A stretch of 64,000 nucleotides of DNA from Pedococcus bigeumensis (GTDB lineage Bacteria > Actinomycetota > Actinomycetes > Actinomycetales > Dermatophilaceae). Within the stretch, counting starts at the first letter, position 1. Every line of letters starts with the position of its first letter. The DNA lies in assembly GCF_006438965.1 (NCBI RefSeq), contig NZ_RCZM01000005.1:372001-436000 (forward strand), in the 5' to 3' direction. The position numbers and the translations under genes were made by a program. Below, piece after piece: positions 9,700-17,810 of the stretch. The notes beneath the pieces are model-generated. The model had not been told where the DNA came from and searched no databases. It saw only the letters and a program-made list of their open reading frames with translations.

Positions 9700-11108
9700 G
9701 CGACGCACCCGACGCATCCGGCGCGGCCGTAGTCCCGACGACCGACCGCGAGCGCCTCGTCGAGGCACGCCGCATCATCCGGGGCGGCCTGCCCGAGGAG
9801 GGCAACGGCAACGCCGTGTATGCCGCCTACGTCGCCGTCATCGCCTCGCTCGTCTACGGCGTCCCGGCGTCCCGCGCCTTCTTCGAGTTCGTCGACCCGG
9901 CCTGGCTGTCACGCCACCTGACCGGGGTCCAGGGAGTCCTCGTCGTCGGAGCGATCATCATGGGCCTCCTCCTGCTCGGGCACCGGCTGGGCTCGGTCCG
10001 GGGACCTGTGGTGCCCGAGCTGCCCTACCTCGACCACGTCGCGGTCAGCGCGCTCGACCGCGCCGTCGTGCTCCGACGCCCGTGGCGGCTCAGCCTCATC
10101 GGCTGTCTCGTGGGCGGACTGCTCACCGGTGCGGTGGTCGGCACCGGCATGGTCGTCGCCGACGTGGCTTCGCCGTTGGCCCTGTTGCCGACCAGCATGG
10201 GCGGTCTGCTGGTCGGCCTCCTCTTTGCCGGTGCCTGGCTGTGGGGCCAGGTGCGGTCCTGGCCCACCGGCGAGAGGGGTCCGGGAACGGTGCTGCGTGA
10301 GGCGCGTTCGCTCCGCGCCCTGCACCACGTCGGGATGCGCACCCAGGCGGCGCGGGCGGTGACCATCGGCGGTGCGGTGCTCGCGGGCGACCTCCGGGCC
10401 GCCCGGCTCGACGTGGCATCCCCCACGACCCGGCTCCGTCGGCGCCGGTTGCGAGCCCGTGGTCCGCTGGTCGTGATCGCCGAACGCGACCTGCTGGGAC
10501 TGCGGCGCTCCCCCGGGGCGCTGATCGTCGGCGCCGTTCTGTCGGGGGCGGGGTGCTGGGCGCTGGCACACGCGACCACTCCCGGGGTCCCGAGCATCGT
10601 CGCCTTCGTCGGGGTCATCGCCTGCTACCTCGGCTTCGGCGCGTGGGCAGAGGGGATGCGGCTCCAGGGCGACAACGCCGGGACACCGCCGCTGATCGGA
10701 CTGGCCTACGGGCAGGAGGCGGTGGCCCACCTGGTCGCGCCGTCCCTCGTCTACACCGTCGTGGCGCTGGTGGCCGGCGGGGTGGTCACGCTGACCTCGG
10801 ACGCCGGGGTCGCGGCGCTGGTCTGGCCGCTGGCCATGGTGGCGCTGGTCGGTGGCGCGCACCTCATGGCCGCCTTCCGCGGCCTGCCTCCGGTCTCGCT
10901 GTTCTCGCCCGGGTCAGCAGTGATGTCGGTAGCGTTCTGGTACTCGCGACCGCTGCTGCTCACGATCATCGGGGGCGTCGCGGCCACCGCCCTGCTCACT
11001 CGGTCCGGCGCGTCGAACGCCGTCCTGGTGCTCACCCTCGCGTCCTACGCGGCCGTCATGTTCGGCCGGCGGCGTGTCCGGCTGCTCGACGAGGGGCACC
11101 GGACCTGA
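9696..11108 (+). CDS. Multi-pass membrane protein, partner of the ABC ATPase (DUF6297-like)
   Basis: A 470-residue membrane protein that overlaps the ATPase gene by 4 bp. Hydrophobic segments occur near residues 45-65, 78-98, 130-150, 155-185, 270-290, 295-315, 345-380 and 420-455. Between the two halves is a cytoplasmic segment rich in Arg (residues about 190-260). The arrangement suggests the permease of a two-gene exporter; it resembles the actinobacterial DUF6297 family by recollection. No substrate can be stated. It ends 45 bp before the 4.5S RNA gene, which is on the opposite strand. Confidence 0.68.
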   Translation: MSDAPDASGAAVVPTTDRERLVEARRIIRGGLPEEGNGNAVYAAYVAVIASLVYGVPASRAFFEFVDPAWLSRHLTGVQGVLVVGAIIMGLLLLGHRLGSVRGPVVPELPYLDHVAVSALDRAVVLRRPWRLSLIGCLVGGLLTGAVVGTGMVVADVASPLALLPTSMGGLLVGLLFAGAWLWGQVRSWPTGERGPGTVLREARSLRALHHVGMRTQAARAVTIGGAVLAGDLRAARLDVASPTTRLRRRRLRARGPLVVIAERDLLGLRRSPGALIVGAVLSGAGCWALAHATTPGVPSIVAFVGVIACYLGFGAWAEGMRLQGDNAGTPPLIGLAYGQEAVAHLVAPSLVYTVVALVAGGVVTLTSDAGVAALVWPLAMVALVGGAHLMAAFRGLPPVSLFSPGSAVMSVAFWYSRPLLLTIIGGVAATALLTRSGASNAVLVLTLASYAAVMFGRRRVRLLDEGHRT

Positions 11109-11152
11109 CCGCGAGGCGGGTTGTCCGCCGCCGGGCGCAAAGGGGCCAAAGA

Positions 11153-11249
11153 GGGACACCCCGCGTACCTGGAAGAGCTCTCCTACCCTTGCTGCATTCC
11201 TGCCCTGGGGGAGTTCGGAGAGGTACCACCACACGGGGTGCCTGGTCCC
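11153..11249 (-). ncRNA. ffs: Signal recognition particle 4.5S RNA
   Basis: Read on the minus strand, the segment folds into one long hairpin. The arms (GGGACCAGGCACC with GGTGTCCC at the ends) bracket the conserved domain IV motif around CAGGGCAGGAATGCAGCAAG, which carries the SRP54-binding internal loops and a tetraloop-type apex. About 97 nt is the usual actinobacterial size. A -10 like TACACT lies at 11251-11256 just upstream. The RNA scaffolds Ffh in co-translational targeting. The gene lies upstream of dnaX on the same strand, as in many actinobacteria. Ends are estimated from the stem. Confidence 0.9.
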
Positions 11250-11383
11250 AGTGTAGACAGGCCACGAGCACGTCTGCGAATCCGGTCCAACCCCTCCGGC
11301 GGACCCACGCAGCGGGTTGGACAGCGCCCCGTGGGTGGCGACCCCGTCGCGGGCGGCGCGACCCGGCCTTGGACAATGGGCCC

Positions 11384-11845
11384 ATGTCGCCGCTCACCCT
11401 GTTCCGCCGCCTCGCCTTCGCAGAAGCCGTCACCTGGGCCCTGTTGCTCATCGGCATGTTCCTCAAGTACGTCACCCAGACGACCGAGCTCGGCGTCCGC
11501 ATCTTCGGTATGACGCATGGCGTGGTCTTCATCGCCTACTGCCTCACAGCGGTGTTCGTCAGTGTCAACCAGCAGTGGTCTTTCCGGACCGTTGCCGTCG
11601 CCCTGGTGTCGGCAGTGCCGCCCTTCATGACGGTGTGGTTCGACCGCAGGGCAGAGCGCCGAGGGCAGCTGGCCGGCCACTGGCGCCTGGCCCCGGGACG
11701 CGAGTCGGCGAGCAGCCCGGCCGAGCGGATCCAGGCCTGGATGCTGGCGCGACCGCTGGCAGCACTCGGTGCCGCTGCGGTCGCAGTCGCGGCGCTGACG
11801 ATGATCGCTCTCCTCGTCGGCCCCCCGGTCGGCGCCCAGAGCTGA
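11384..11845 (+). CDS. DUF3817 domain membrane protein
   Basis: A 153-residue protein with an N-terminal DUF3817 pattern: LFRRLAFAEAVTWALLLIGMFLKY, then a TTELGVRIFGMTHGVVFIAYCLT segment and a third helix. A C-terminal extension adds a charged segment and a final helix (LAALGAAAVAVAALTMIALLVG). Four transmembrane helices are expected. DUF3817 proteins are small integral membrane proteins of unknown function. GACAAT at 11372-11377 is 6 bases before the ATG, which suggests a leaderless message. Confidence 0.75.
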   Translation: MSPLTLFRRLAFAEAVTWALLLIGMFLKYVTQTTELGVRIFGMTHGVVFIAYCLTAVFVSVNQQWSFRTVAVALVSAVPPFMTVWFDRRAERRGQLAGHWRLAPGRESASSPAERIQAWMLARPLAALGAAAVAVAALTMIALLVGPPVGAQS

Positions 11846-11954
11846 CTGCACTGGCGCCCCCGGTGGCAGCTTGGAGAGCCGCGGTGGGGGGTTTCAGGAG
11901 CCTGAAGGGGAAGCGATTTCAGAGGTGGGCTGCCGCTCAGGTAGCCTCCTCGGC

Positions 11955-12042
11955 GGAGGATTCGCATAGTGGCCTAGTGCGCACGCTTGGAAAGCGTGTT
12001 GAGTGAAAGCTCTCAGGGGTTCGAATCCCCTATCCTCCGCCA
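11955..12042 (+). tRNA. tRNA-Ser (GGA anticodon)
   Basis: The acceptor stem pairs GGAGGAT (11955-11961) with ATCCTCC (12032-12038), followed by G and an encoded CCA. The anticodon loop TTGGAAA gives anticodon GGA. A long variable arm (about TGTTGAGTGAAAGCTCTCA) is typical of serine tRNAs, and the T loop reads GGTTCGAATCCC. The 88-nt length fits. Confidence 0.95.
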
Positions 12043-12060
12043 GGTACGACACACGAAATG

Positions 12061-12092
12061 GCCCCCGAGCTTGCGCGGGGGCTCTTCTCGTT
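12061..12092 (+). terminator. Rho-independent terminator of tRNA-Ser
   Basis: GCCCCCG (12061-12067) pairs with CGGGGGC (12076-12082) around an 8-base loop. The pyrimidine-rich TCTTCTCGTT follows. It lies 18 bp after the tRNA CCA end. Confidence 0.75.
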
Positions 12093-12150
12093 CCACCTTC
12101 CGGACTTCTGGCCAGCCATGGCCGGTCTGACCGCTGGTTCCGGCGCCACA

Positions 12151-12176
12151 TCCGACATCGTTGGCCCGAAGTCGGA
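12151..12176. repeat. Short inverted repeat downstream of tRNA-Ser
   Basis: TCCGACATCG (12151-12160) and CGAAGTCGGA (12167-12176) form a 10-bp stem with one mismatch and a 6-base loop. It lies between the tRNA terminator and the next gene, about 90 bp upstream of its ATG. It might be an operator or a remnant terminator; nothing decides between these. Confidence 0.4.
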
Positions 12177-12268
12177 CATGGCGTGCTCGACTCCCTGCCG
12201 TGAGGCTGGCCTTGTCCACACTTACGGGACAGGATGTCTGCACGTCGCTCGGAGGGAGCACCACCCAG

Positions 12269-12826
12269 ATGGCTCGACAGATCTCGTGGCGCGGAGTGCT
12301 GAGCCCCGACGGACCCGGCGACGGGCAGCCCGAGGCACAGCGGCTGTGGCGGCCGAGCAGCCCCGTGGTCGCACCGCGGTCGATCGTCGACAGCGTCCGG
12401 CTCATGCAGTTCGGCGCCGTCCTCGAGGTCGCCGAGCTGCTCCGCGGCTTCCTCACGATGGGCCAGCTCCGGGCCGCCATTCGGCACGAAGCCACTTCCG
12501 GTTCCCTCGTCGCCACGGACGCCGACGTCGAGCGGGTGCTGCGGTTCGCCCTCACCGTGACCACGGTGACGGCCGCGATCAGCTGCGTCGTGTGGCTGGC
12601 CCTGGCCCGTGCCACCGCTCGTGGGTCGAAGTGGGCGCGCATCATCGCCAGCGTGCTGTTCGCGGTGTCGGTGGGGACCTTCTTCGGTGGACTCCTTCCC
12701 ACCGCCGGCCTGTTCGCGCGCACCTTTGCCCTCGCCCTGCTCCTGGTGGGGGCCTGGACCCTGGTCCGCCTGTGGCACCGGGACTCGAGCGCCTACATCA
12801 AGTACCAGAACACCCCTCAGGAGTAG
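12269..12826 (+). CDS. Conserved membrane protein of unknown function
   Basis: A 185-residue protein starting MARQISWRGVLSPDG. The ATG at 12269 has a GGAGGGAG site about 10 bases upstream. A soluble N-terminal region (to about residue 95, with SVRLMQFGAVLEVAELLRGF) is followed by three hydrophobic helices: LRFALTVTTVTAAISCVVWLALA, ARIIASVLFAVSVGTFFGGLL and TFALALLLVGAWTLVRLW. It ends YIKYQNTPQE. Actinobacteria have many such proteins without a known role. It is bordered by the tRNA-Ser terminator and a convergent murQ. Confidence 0.65.
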   Translation: MARQISWRGVLSPDGPGDGQPEAQRLWRPSSPVVAPRSIVDSVRLMQFGAVLEVAELLRGFLTMGQLRAAIRHEATSGSLVATDADVERVLRFALTVTTVTAAISCVVWLALARATARGSKWARIIASVLFAVSVGTFFGGLLPTAGLFARTFALALLLVGAWTLVRLWHRDSSAYIKYQNTPQE

Positions 12827-12869
12827 CGACCCGGGCGTGAGAGCGCCGGCTGCGGGGCCGGGCCACCTC

Positions 12870-13835
12870 TCAGGCGTGGTTCGGGGACGTGCCGTTCTGG
12901 ACTGCGTGCCTCTGGGACGGGTCGGCCGGTGCTGCCGTGAGCGCGGCGAGCGCCTGCGTGACCGAGCCGTGGTGCTCGGCGATCGCGCTGCGGGCAGAGG
13001 CCGCATCGACGCTAGCGAGCAGGGCAAGCAACGCCGGCTTGAGCTCGCCACCGGCCTGCTCGAGGGCCGCGCGCACCTCGGCGTCGCCGGCACCGCTCGC
13101 CTCCTGGAGGATGCGCACGACGCGGCCGCGGAGCTTGGCGTTCGTGGCAACGACGTCGACCATGAGGTTGGACCAGGTCCGGCCGAGCCGGATCATCACG
13201 GCGGTGGAGAAGGAGTTGAGGATCAGCTTCTGGGCCGTTCCGGCCTTGAGCCGGGTGGAACCCGTGAGCACCTCGGGGCCGGTCCGCGGAGCCAGCACGT
13301 GGTCCGCGTATGCCGCGAGCTCGGCCTGCGGGTTCGAGGTCACCAGGGCGGTGACCGCGCCTGCTTCACGGGCCCGCTGGAGCGCCCCGCCGACGTAGGG
13401 AGTGCGACCGGAGGCGGTGAGCCCGATGGCGATGTCTCCGGGTCGGAGCGAGGCTGCTTCGGCGCGGCCACCGTCCTCGTCGTCCTCGACGTTCTCGACT
13501 GCCTTGAGGAGGGCGCCGAGGCCACCGGCGTGGTGGGCGACGAACAGCCCATCGGGTGCGTTGAAGGTGGGCAGCAGCTCGGCGGCGTCGAGGACGGCCA
13601 GCCGGCCGGAAGTGCCGGCACCGAAGTAGTGCACGGTGCCGCCGGCCCGGATGGCGTCCACCGCGCGGTCGACGAGGCGGGCCAGCTCGGGCAGCACCTC
13701 AGCCACGGCCGGCGCCACCAGCGCGTCGTCGTCGTTGAGCAGTCGGAGGATGCCGAGGGTCGCCTCGGTGTCGATCGAGGTCGTCCCCGGGTGGCGCTCC
13801 TCGGTCGGGGCGCTCACGCTCACGTCGCTACTCAC
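12870..13835 (-). CDS. murQ: N-acetylmuramic acid 6-phosphate etherase
   Basis: MurQ cleaves the lactyl ether of MurNAc-6-phosphate to give GlcNAc-6-phosphate and lactate, a cytoplasmic step in wall recycling. The 321 residues carry the SIS-domain signature GAGTSGRLAVLDAAELLPTF with its catalytic glutamate near residue 84, and TASGRTPYVGGAL and SNPQAELAAYADH. The GTG start is only 7 bases from a -10 box, so the mRNA is probably leaderless. The gene lies 64 bp downstream of an RpiR-type regulator on the same strand. It is one functional piece of the recycling set continued at 17.8-22.8 kb. Confidence 0.93.
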   Translation of the reverse strand: MSSDVSVSAPTEERHPGTTSIDTEATLGILRLLNDDDALVAPAVAEVLPELARLVDRAVDAIRAGGTVHYFGAGTSGRLAVLDAAELLPTFNAPDGLFVAHHAGGLGALLKAVENVEDDEDGGRAEAASLRPGDIAIGLTASGRTPYVGGALQRAREAGAVTALVTSNPQAELAAYADHVLAPRTGPEVLTGSTRLKAGTAQKLILNSFSTAVMIRLGRTWSNLMVDVVATNAKLRGRVVRILQEASGAGDAEVRAALEQAGGELKPALLALLASVDAASARSAIAEHHGSVTQALAALTAAPADPSQRHAVQNGTSPNHA

Positions 13836-13842
13836 ACTGGCG

Positions 13843-13871
13843 AGGTTAGTTTCTTACAGTTTTGCCGTCAA
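13843..13871 (-). promoter_or_regulatory. Putative murQ promoter with operator-like spacer
   Basis: On the minus strand, -35 TTGACG (13866-13871) and -10 TAACCT (13843-13848) are 17 bp apart. The predicted start falls at the murQ GTG. The AT-rich spacer contains TGTAAGAAAC, with TTAGTTTCTTA on the other strand, a plausible site for the neighbouring RpiR regulator. Confidence 0.6.
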
Positions 13872-13899
13872 TGATGTGAATGAGTAACCAAAGGTCGGA

Positions 13900-14790
13900 T
13901 CAGTGCCGCAGGTGGTGGCTGGCAACGGCTGCCCGGGTCTCCTGGACGGCCTTGCGGGCCCGGCTCAGGTGTCGCTGCGCGACCGCGATGTAGAGGCAGT
14001 CGACGACCGTGAGGGCGGCGATGCGGCTGGCCGTCGCGCCTGACCGCAGGCTGGTCTCGCGCGCCGCAGTCGTCAGCAGGTAGTCGGCCCGCGCAGCCAG
14101 CAGCGAGAGCGGGAAGTTGGTGATGGCGACCGTCGTGGCACCCCGGCCACGGGCCACCTCCAGCGACTCGATCGTCTCGGAGGTGGTGCCCGAGTGGGAG
14201 ATGCCGATCGCGACGTCGCCCTTGCCCAGCAGGGTGGCGCTGGTGAGCGCGAGGTGCGGGTCGTTCCACGCGAAGGCGACGACGCCGATGCGGTGCAGTT
14301 TCTGCTGGAGGTCCGTCCCGACGACCGCGCTCGCCGCGATCCCGTAGATGTCCACGCGGCTGGCGGCCGCGATGGCCGCGGAGGTCGCCGCCAGGGCGTC
14401 CCGGTCCAGTTGCTGGGCGGTGTCCTCGACCGCGCTGGCGTCCGCGAACGCCACCTTGGTGATGATGTCGTCGATGGTGTCCTTGGCGCTGATGTCGGTG
14501 TCCTGCGCGCCGGTCGAGCGCGGCTGGGCACTCTCCTCGGCCAGCGCCAGACGCAGCTGGGGGTAGCCGGGCAGGCCCAGCCGGCGACAGAACCGCAGCA
14601 CAGTCGTCTCCGAAGTCGTTGCGGCCGTGGCGAGTTCGCTGATCGTCAGTGCCGCCGCGGCACGCGGGTTGGCGAGGACCTTCTCGGCGACCCGGTCCTC
14701 GGCGGGCGACAGGGACGGGCGGATCCCCCGCAGCCGCACCAGCAGCGGGACGGTCTGCGTCGGTGTGCCGGACTCTTCGCGCGATGGCAT
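13900..14790 (-). CDS. MurR/RpiR family transcriptional regulator
   Basis: A 296-residue regulator with an N-terminal HTH_6 domain (LSPAEDRVAEKVLANPRAAAALTISELATAATTSETTVLRFCRRLG, residues about 25-75) and a C-terminal SIS phosphosugar-sensing domain (VDIYGIAASAVVGTDLQQKL and GISHSGTTSETIESLEVARGRG). The ATG at 14790 is used because TACGGT lies 6 bases upstream and the family N-terminus fits. It probably senses MurNAc-6-phosphate or a related sugar phosphate and controls murQ immediately downstream. Confidence 0.87.
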   Translation of the reverse strand: MPSREESGTPTQTVPLLVRLRGIRPSLSPAEDRVAEKVLANPRAAAALTISELATAATTSETTVLRFCRRLGLPGYPQLRLALAEESAQPRSTGAQDTDISAKDTIDDIITKVAFADASAVEDTAQQLDRDALAATSAAIAAASRVDIYGIAASAVVGTDLQQKLHRIGVVAFAWNDPHLALTSATLLGKGDVAIGISHSGTTSETIESLEVARGRGATTVAITNFPLSLLAARADYLLTTAARETSLRSGATASRIAALTVVDCLYIAVAQRHLSRARKAVQETRAAVASHHLRH

Positions 14791-14812
14791 GGGGCTACCG
14801 TACGGCCTCGGG

Positions 14813-15508
14813 TCAGAGAGCCACCGGCACACCGAGCGGGTCGGCGGTCACGACGAGGTTGTGGTCGTAGTGCCGGGTCCGCCGGTCGAACGTCCCCGTG
14901 CAGGTGATGAGCACCAGCCGACCGGCCACCTGGCGGTCGAAGACGCCGGTCCGCGCCGATAGCACGTCCTTGTCGACCTCCCGGTTGGAGCGAACCACGT
15001 AGACCTGGCGCAGACCGTCCCCGGACAGCTCGATGTGGTCCCCGGGCCGCGCGTCGAGGAGGGCGACGAAGAACCCCAGGCCGTGACGACGGGAGTCGAT
15101 GTGTCCGGCCAGCACGACACTGCCGAACACCTCGCCGGCGAGCGCCCCACTCATCCACCAGCCCACGGTGCTGGGGTTCGCGGGGATCGGCAGAGTGCCG
15201 TCAGGGCCGGTGTCGACAGCCTCGACGGGAGCAGCAGCGTCTTTCGCAGCCAGCAGTCGAATTCGCTTGGGCGCGAATGTCTTTCGCTGGCTGGCCGCTG
15301 CCGTTCCATCAGGGGCCGGCGGGGTTGCTTCGGTGACACCTGCGCTGCCCGAGGTGGCTGCTGAGGACTGCCCGGTGGCGACTGCCGCGGAGGCCTTCCC
15401 CCCAGGACCCGGCAGGCCGTCCCCGTCAGCGGCGGAGGCGCAGCCCCCCAGCCCGAGCAGCAAGCCCAGGCCGGCCGCCGTGAGGCCGAGACCCACGCGT
15501 CGCGGCAT
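14813..15508 (-). CDS. Class F sortase
   Basis: A 231-residue sortase-family transpeptidase. Catalytic residues are H136 (LAGHIDS), C203 (LVLITCTG) and an arginine at about 209-212 (DRRTRHYDHNLVV). The N-terminus is a signal sequence ending LLGLGGCAS, with Cys at residue 23 in lipobox context, so the enzyme may be a lipoprotein rather than a signal-anchored protein. A Ser/Ala-rich linker (residues 25-75) follows. The gene begins 2 bp after the DUF4397 gene stop and is co-transcribed with it. Class F sortases and DUF4397 proteins are often paired in actinobacteria; the DUF4397 protein may be its substrate. Confidence 0.85.
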   Translation of the reverse strand: MPRRVGLGLTAAGLGLLLGLGGCASAADGDGLPGPGGKASAAVATGQSSAATSGSAGVTEATPPAPDGTAAASQRKTFAPKRIRLLAAKDAAAPVEAVDTGPDGTLPIPANPSTVGWWMSGALAGEVFGSVVLAGHIDSRRHGLGFFVALLDARPGDHIELSGDGLRQVYVVRSNREVDKDVLSARTGVFDRQVAGRLVLITCTGTFDRRTRHYDHNLVVTADPLGVPVAL

Positions 15509-15510
15509 CC

Positions 15511-16389
15511 TCAGGACCGACGGGCGCGGCTGCGGACCGCTCCTCCCAGCCCCACTGCCGCGACCAGCGATGCCAGCAGCGGGACCATCGGCCAACCGCC
15601 ACCCGGAGCACCGGCTCGGTGCGCGTCGATCAGGGCCTGCGCCTGACCCCCGTCGCCGGCATCGACCCGGGACGGCACCTCACCGCTGCCGCGTGTCGCC
15701 ACGGGAAGCACCTGGACGACGGCGTCCATCGAACCCGTCGCCGCGACCCCGATGGCGAAGACCCTCGTCAGCGACGCCTTCCCCACTACCAGGTCGACGG
15801 GTCCGAACACCACCGGCCCGGTCGTCGCTGTCGGCACGATGTCGACGGGATAGGTGCCCGCCGGGACCGTGAGGGTCAGCTGCTCGCCGTTGGCCACGTT
15901 GGCGAACAGCACCTTGCCCTTGACCCTGATGTCTGCCGGTCCGACGGCTGCGGTGTGGGCAACGGTCAGGCGGCTGCTTCCAGCCGTGACCGCCGAGAGG
16001 TCGTTCGTGTATGCCGTGAACTCTGGCGGCTTGGTGACGTCTGCCTGGCGGTGCAGGATGGCATCGACGCTGGCGCCCGCGGCCACCCGGAGAGTTGCCG
16101 TGACGGAGGCTCCGCCGGACGCTGGCTTGGCCGCGAGCGTGTGCTGCCCGGGGGACAGCTTCAGGGGCCCGACGACCTGCTTCGCCGCAGCGCTTGCCGC
16201 GACCGTGCGACCGTCGACGGTCAATGCCATCGTCGTGGCATCGACCCCCTGGATGAGGTAGACCGTCGCCGACCCTGTTGCTGCGGGGGCGCGTTGCGGC
16301 ACCCCAGCCTGCGCGGGTGTCGTGGCGAGAACCAACGTCGCACCGCCGAGGAGCGCGAACGTGGCGACCTGGACAAACCGTCGGCGCAT
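15511..16389 (-). CDS. Secreted DUF4397 domain protein
   Basis: A 292-residue exported protein. The signal peptide (RRRFVQVATFALLGGATLVLA, cleavage after TPAQA) is followed by two DUF4397 beta-sandwich segments (ATVYLIQGVDATTMALTVDG and LTVAHTAAVGPADIRVKG). A low-complexity region and a C-terminal hydrophobic helix then lead to a basic tail (RSRARRS), resembling a sorting tail. I see no LPXTG. The ATG at 16389 has GGGGAGG upstream. It probably stays at the cell surface, possibly linked by the co-encoded sortase. Confidence 0.82.
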   Translation of the reverse strand: MRRRFVQVATFALLGGATLVLATTPAQAGVPQRAPAATGSATVYLIQGVDATTMALTVDGRTVAASAAAKQVVGPLKLSPGQHTLAAKPASGGASVTATLRVAAGASVDAILHRQADVTKPPEFTAYTNDLSAVTAGSSRLTVAHTAAVGPADIRVKGKVLFANVANGEQLTLTVPAGTYPVDIVPTATTGPVVFGPVDLVVGKASLTRVFAIGVAATGSMDAVVQVLPVATRGSGEVPSRVDAGDGGQAQALIDAHRAGAPGGGWPMVPLLASLVAAVGLGGAVRSRARRS

Positions 16390-16460
16390 GTGTGCCTCCC
16401 CAACACGCGTAGTGGTCCCCTGGATCGCTCGATGATGACGCCGCACCGGCGCAGGGGCGT

Positions 16461-16524
16461 CGTACAAAAGGCGTATTTCCGCCCCTTGGGGTGGTCCTGC
16501 CCTCAATTGTCCGCACATACTCGA
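16461..16524 (+). promoter_or_regulatory. Promoter region shared with the paralogue at 23 kb (copy A)
   Basis: A 64-bp segment upstream of the gene at 16545 aligns without gaps to 22976-23039 at 42 of 64 positions by hand. The strongest blocks are GGCGTA-N2-TCCGC at 16470-16482 (a T matches before the second block) and CATACTCGA at 16516-16524, 46 bp apart in both copies. CATACT fits a -10 box. The segment also lies in the divergent promoter of the DUF4397 gene. Confidence 0.6.
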
Positions 16525-16544
16525 GACAGCACGAGGGGACAGGT

Positions 16545-17747
16545 ATGAGCGCTGGACGCAAGCGGAAGAAGGCAGCAGGTCAGCAGTCGGTCGCCCAGTG
16601 GCGCGCCACTGCGACCGTGGCGCCGTCGCGCGCCGATTCACCACGGATCTCCCGCCCGAACGGTTCTGCCACCGCGACCGCGACCACCCCACTGTCCAGG
16701 CCGGACGAAGTCGACGAGCGCGTCGCGCCAGCCCCCGAGGCCACTGCGCCAGCCCCCGAGACCACTGCGCCGCCAGCCGAGGTCGAAGCGCCACCACCCG
16801 CTGAGCAAGAGCTCAACCAGCCCGCCGCAACTCCTGACCCACCGGACGACCCCGCCGAACCACAGCCGAACGCCGTGGCGGACCAGTACGACTGGGAACA
16901 CCACTTCTGGGACGACCACGAGGCAGGCGACGAGGCCCAGGACCTCGGGGAGGACGATGCGGCGAGCCGACGGGTCAGACGACGCAGGGCCATCGCGGTG
17001 GCCGTGGGCGCCCCGCTGCTGTTCGTCGGGGCGTTCGCCGCCAGTGGGTGGATCCTCGACGTCACGCAGGACAAGCCGTCAGCGGCCGGCCAGACCGTGG
17101 CACCCCTGCCAACCATCACGTCCGCGACCACTCCCGTCACACCGCCACGATCCGGCAGCAGCGCCTACGCCCCCGGGATGCCGGTGGGTCCTGGCCAGAC
17201 CGAACCAGGGGTCCTGGTCCGGGCAACCCCGGCGGCCGACGGGTCGCTCGAGGTGCTCGAGCGCGTCCGCTTCGCCGATCCGGTCACGGAGCTCTCGCTC
17301 GCGCCCCCGCTGACCAAGGGGGTGGCCGCCAAGAGCCGCCCCAGCCATGTCGAGATCACCGACCTCCAGGTCCAGGCGGACGACGCCATCGTGGACATCG
17401 GTGTGCGCAGCCTCACCAAGGCCCGGACGGTCGATCTTCCCGCCCAGACCGACACGGTGGTGATGCGCTACCGGCTGACCGGGGCCACGGTCCGGAGCGT
17501 CCCGTCCACCCCTGGCCGGGCGCTGGCAGTGCTGCCGCCGATCACGACCGCCGCGACGCTGGGGTCGATCCCCTTCGTCATCGAGGTCTCGGGCGCCCAG
17601 GTGACCAACGTGCTGTGCCCCGGGCTCCCCACCGCCGCCCAGCTGTGCGGACGCACCTGGGCTCGAGGGTGGTACCTGACCCCCCAGCTGCCGGGGCGCA
17701 CAGCAGTGCTGGCTCAGCTCACCCTTCCCGATCCTGGCAGCAGCTGA
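16545..17747 (+). CDS. Single-pass membrane protein of unknown function (paralogue A)
   Basis: A 400-residue protein starting MSAGRKRKKAAGQQ. A long cytoplasmic Pro/Ala/Glu-rich region (to about residue 145) precedes one transmembrane helix (AIAVAVGAPLLFVGAFAASGWIL). The extracytoplasmic domain, about 180 residues, contains LEVLERVRFADPVTEL, MRYRLTGATV, PSTPGRALAVLPP and two cysteines in VLCPGL and QLCGR. The outer domain is closely related to that of the gene at 23065. No known family was recognised. It reads divergently from the sortase/DUF4397 pair and convergently with the amiE-like gene. Confidence 0.7.
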   Translation: MSAGRKRKKAAGQQSVAQWRATATVAPSRADSPRISRPNGSATATATTPLSRPDEVDERVAPAPEATAPAPETTAPPAEVEAPPPAEQELNQPAATPDPPDDPAEPQPNAVADQYDWEHHFWDDHEAGDEAQDLGEDDAASRRVRRRRAIAVAVGAPLLFVGAFAASGWILDVTQDKPSAAGQTVAPLPTITSATTPVTPPRSGSSAYAPGMPVGPGQTEPGVLVRATPAADGSLEVLERVRFADPVTELSLAPPLTKGVAAKSRPSHVEITDLQVQADDAIVDIGVRSLTKARTVDLPAQTDTVVMRYRLTGATVRSVPSTPGRALAVLPPITTAATLGSIPFVIEVSGAQVTNVLCPGLPTAAQLCGRTWARGWYLTPQLPGRTAVLAQLTLPDPGSS

Positions 17748-17753
17748 CCCGGA

Positions 17754-17807
17754 CCATGGCCGGCACCAGAACCGCCGCGGTCGGGCGTCCCGGCCGCGTG
17801 GCCATGG
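17754..17807. terminator. Possible bidirectional terminator between convergent genes
   Basis: CCATGGCC (17754-17761) and GGCCATGG (17800-17807) bracket a GC-rich centre in the 63-bp space between two convergent stops. There is no T-run. It could act for either strand. Confidence 0.4.
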
Positions 17808-17810
17808 CCC

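Noticed and set aside
11955-12268. tRNA-Ser as an integration site of a mobile element
   Set aside because: No integrase and no repeat of the tRNA 3' end were found nearby; only a terminator and a small inverted repeat follow.
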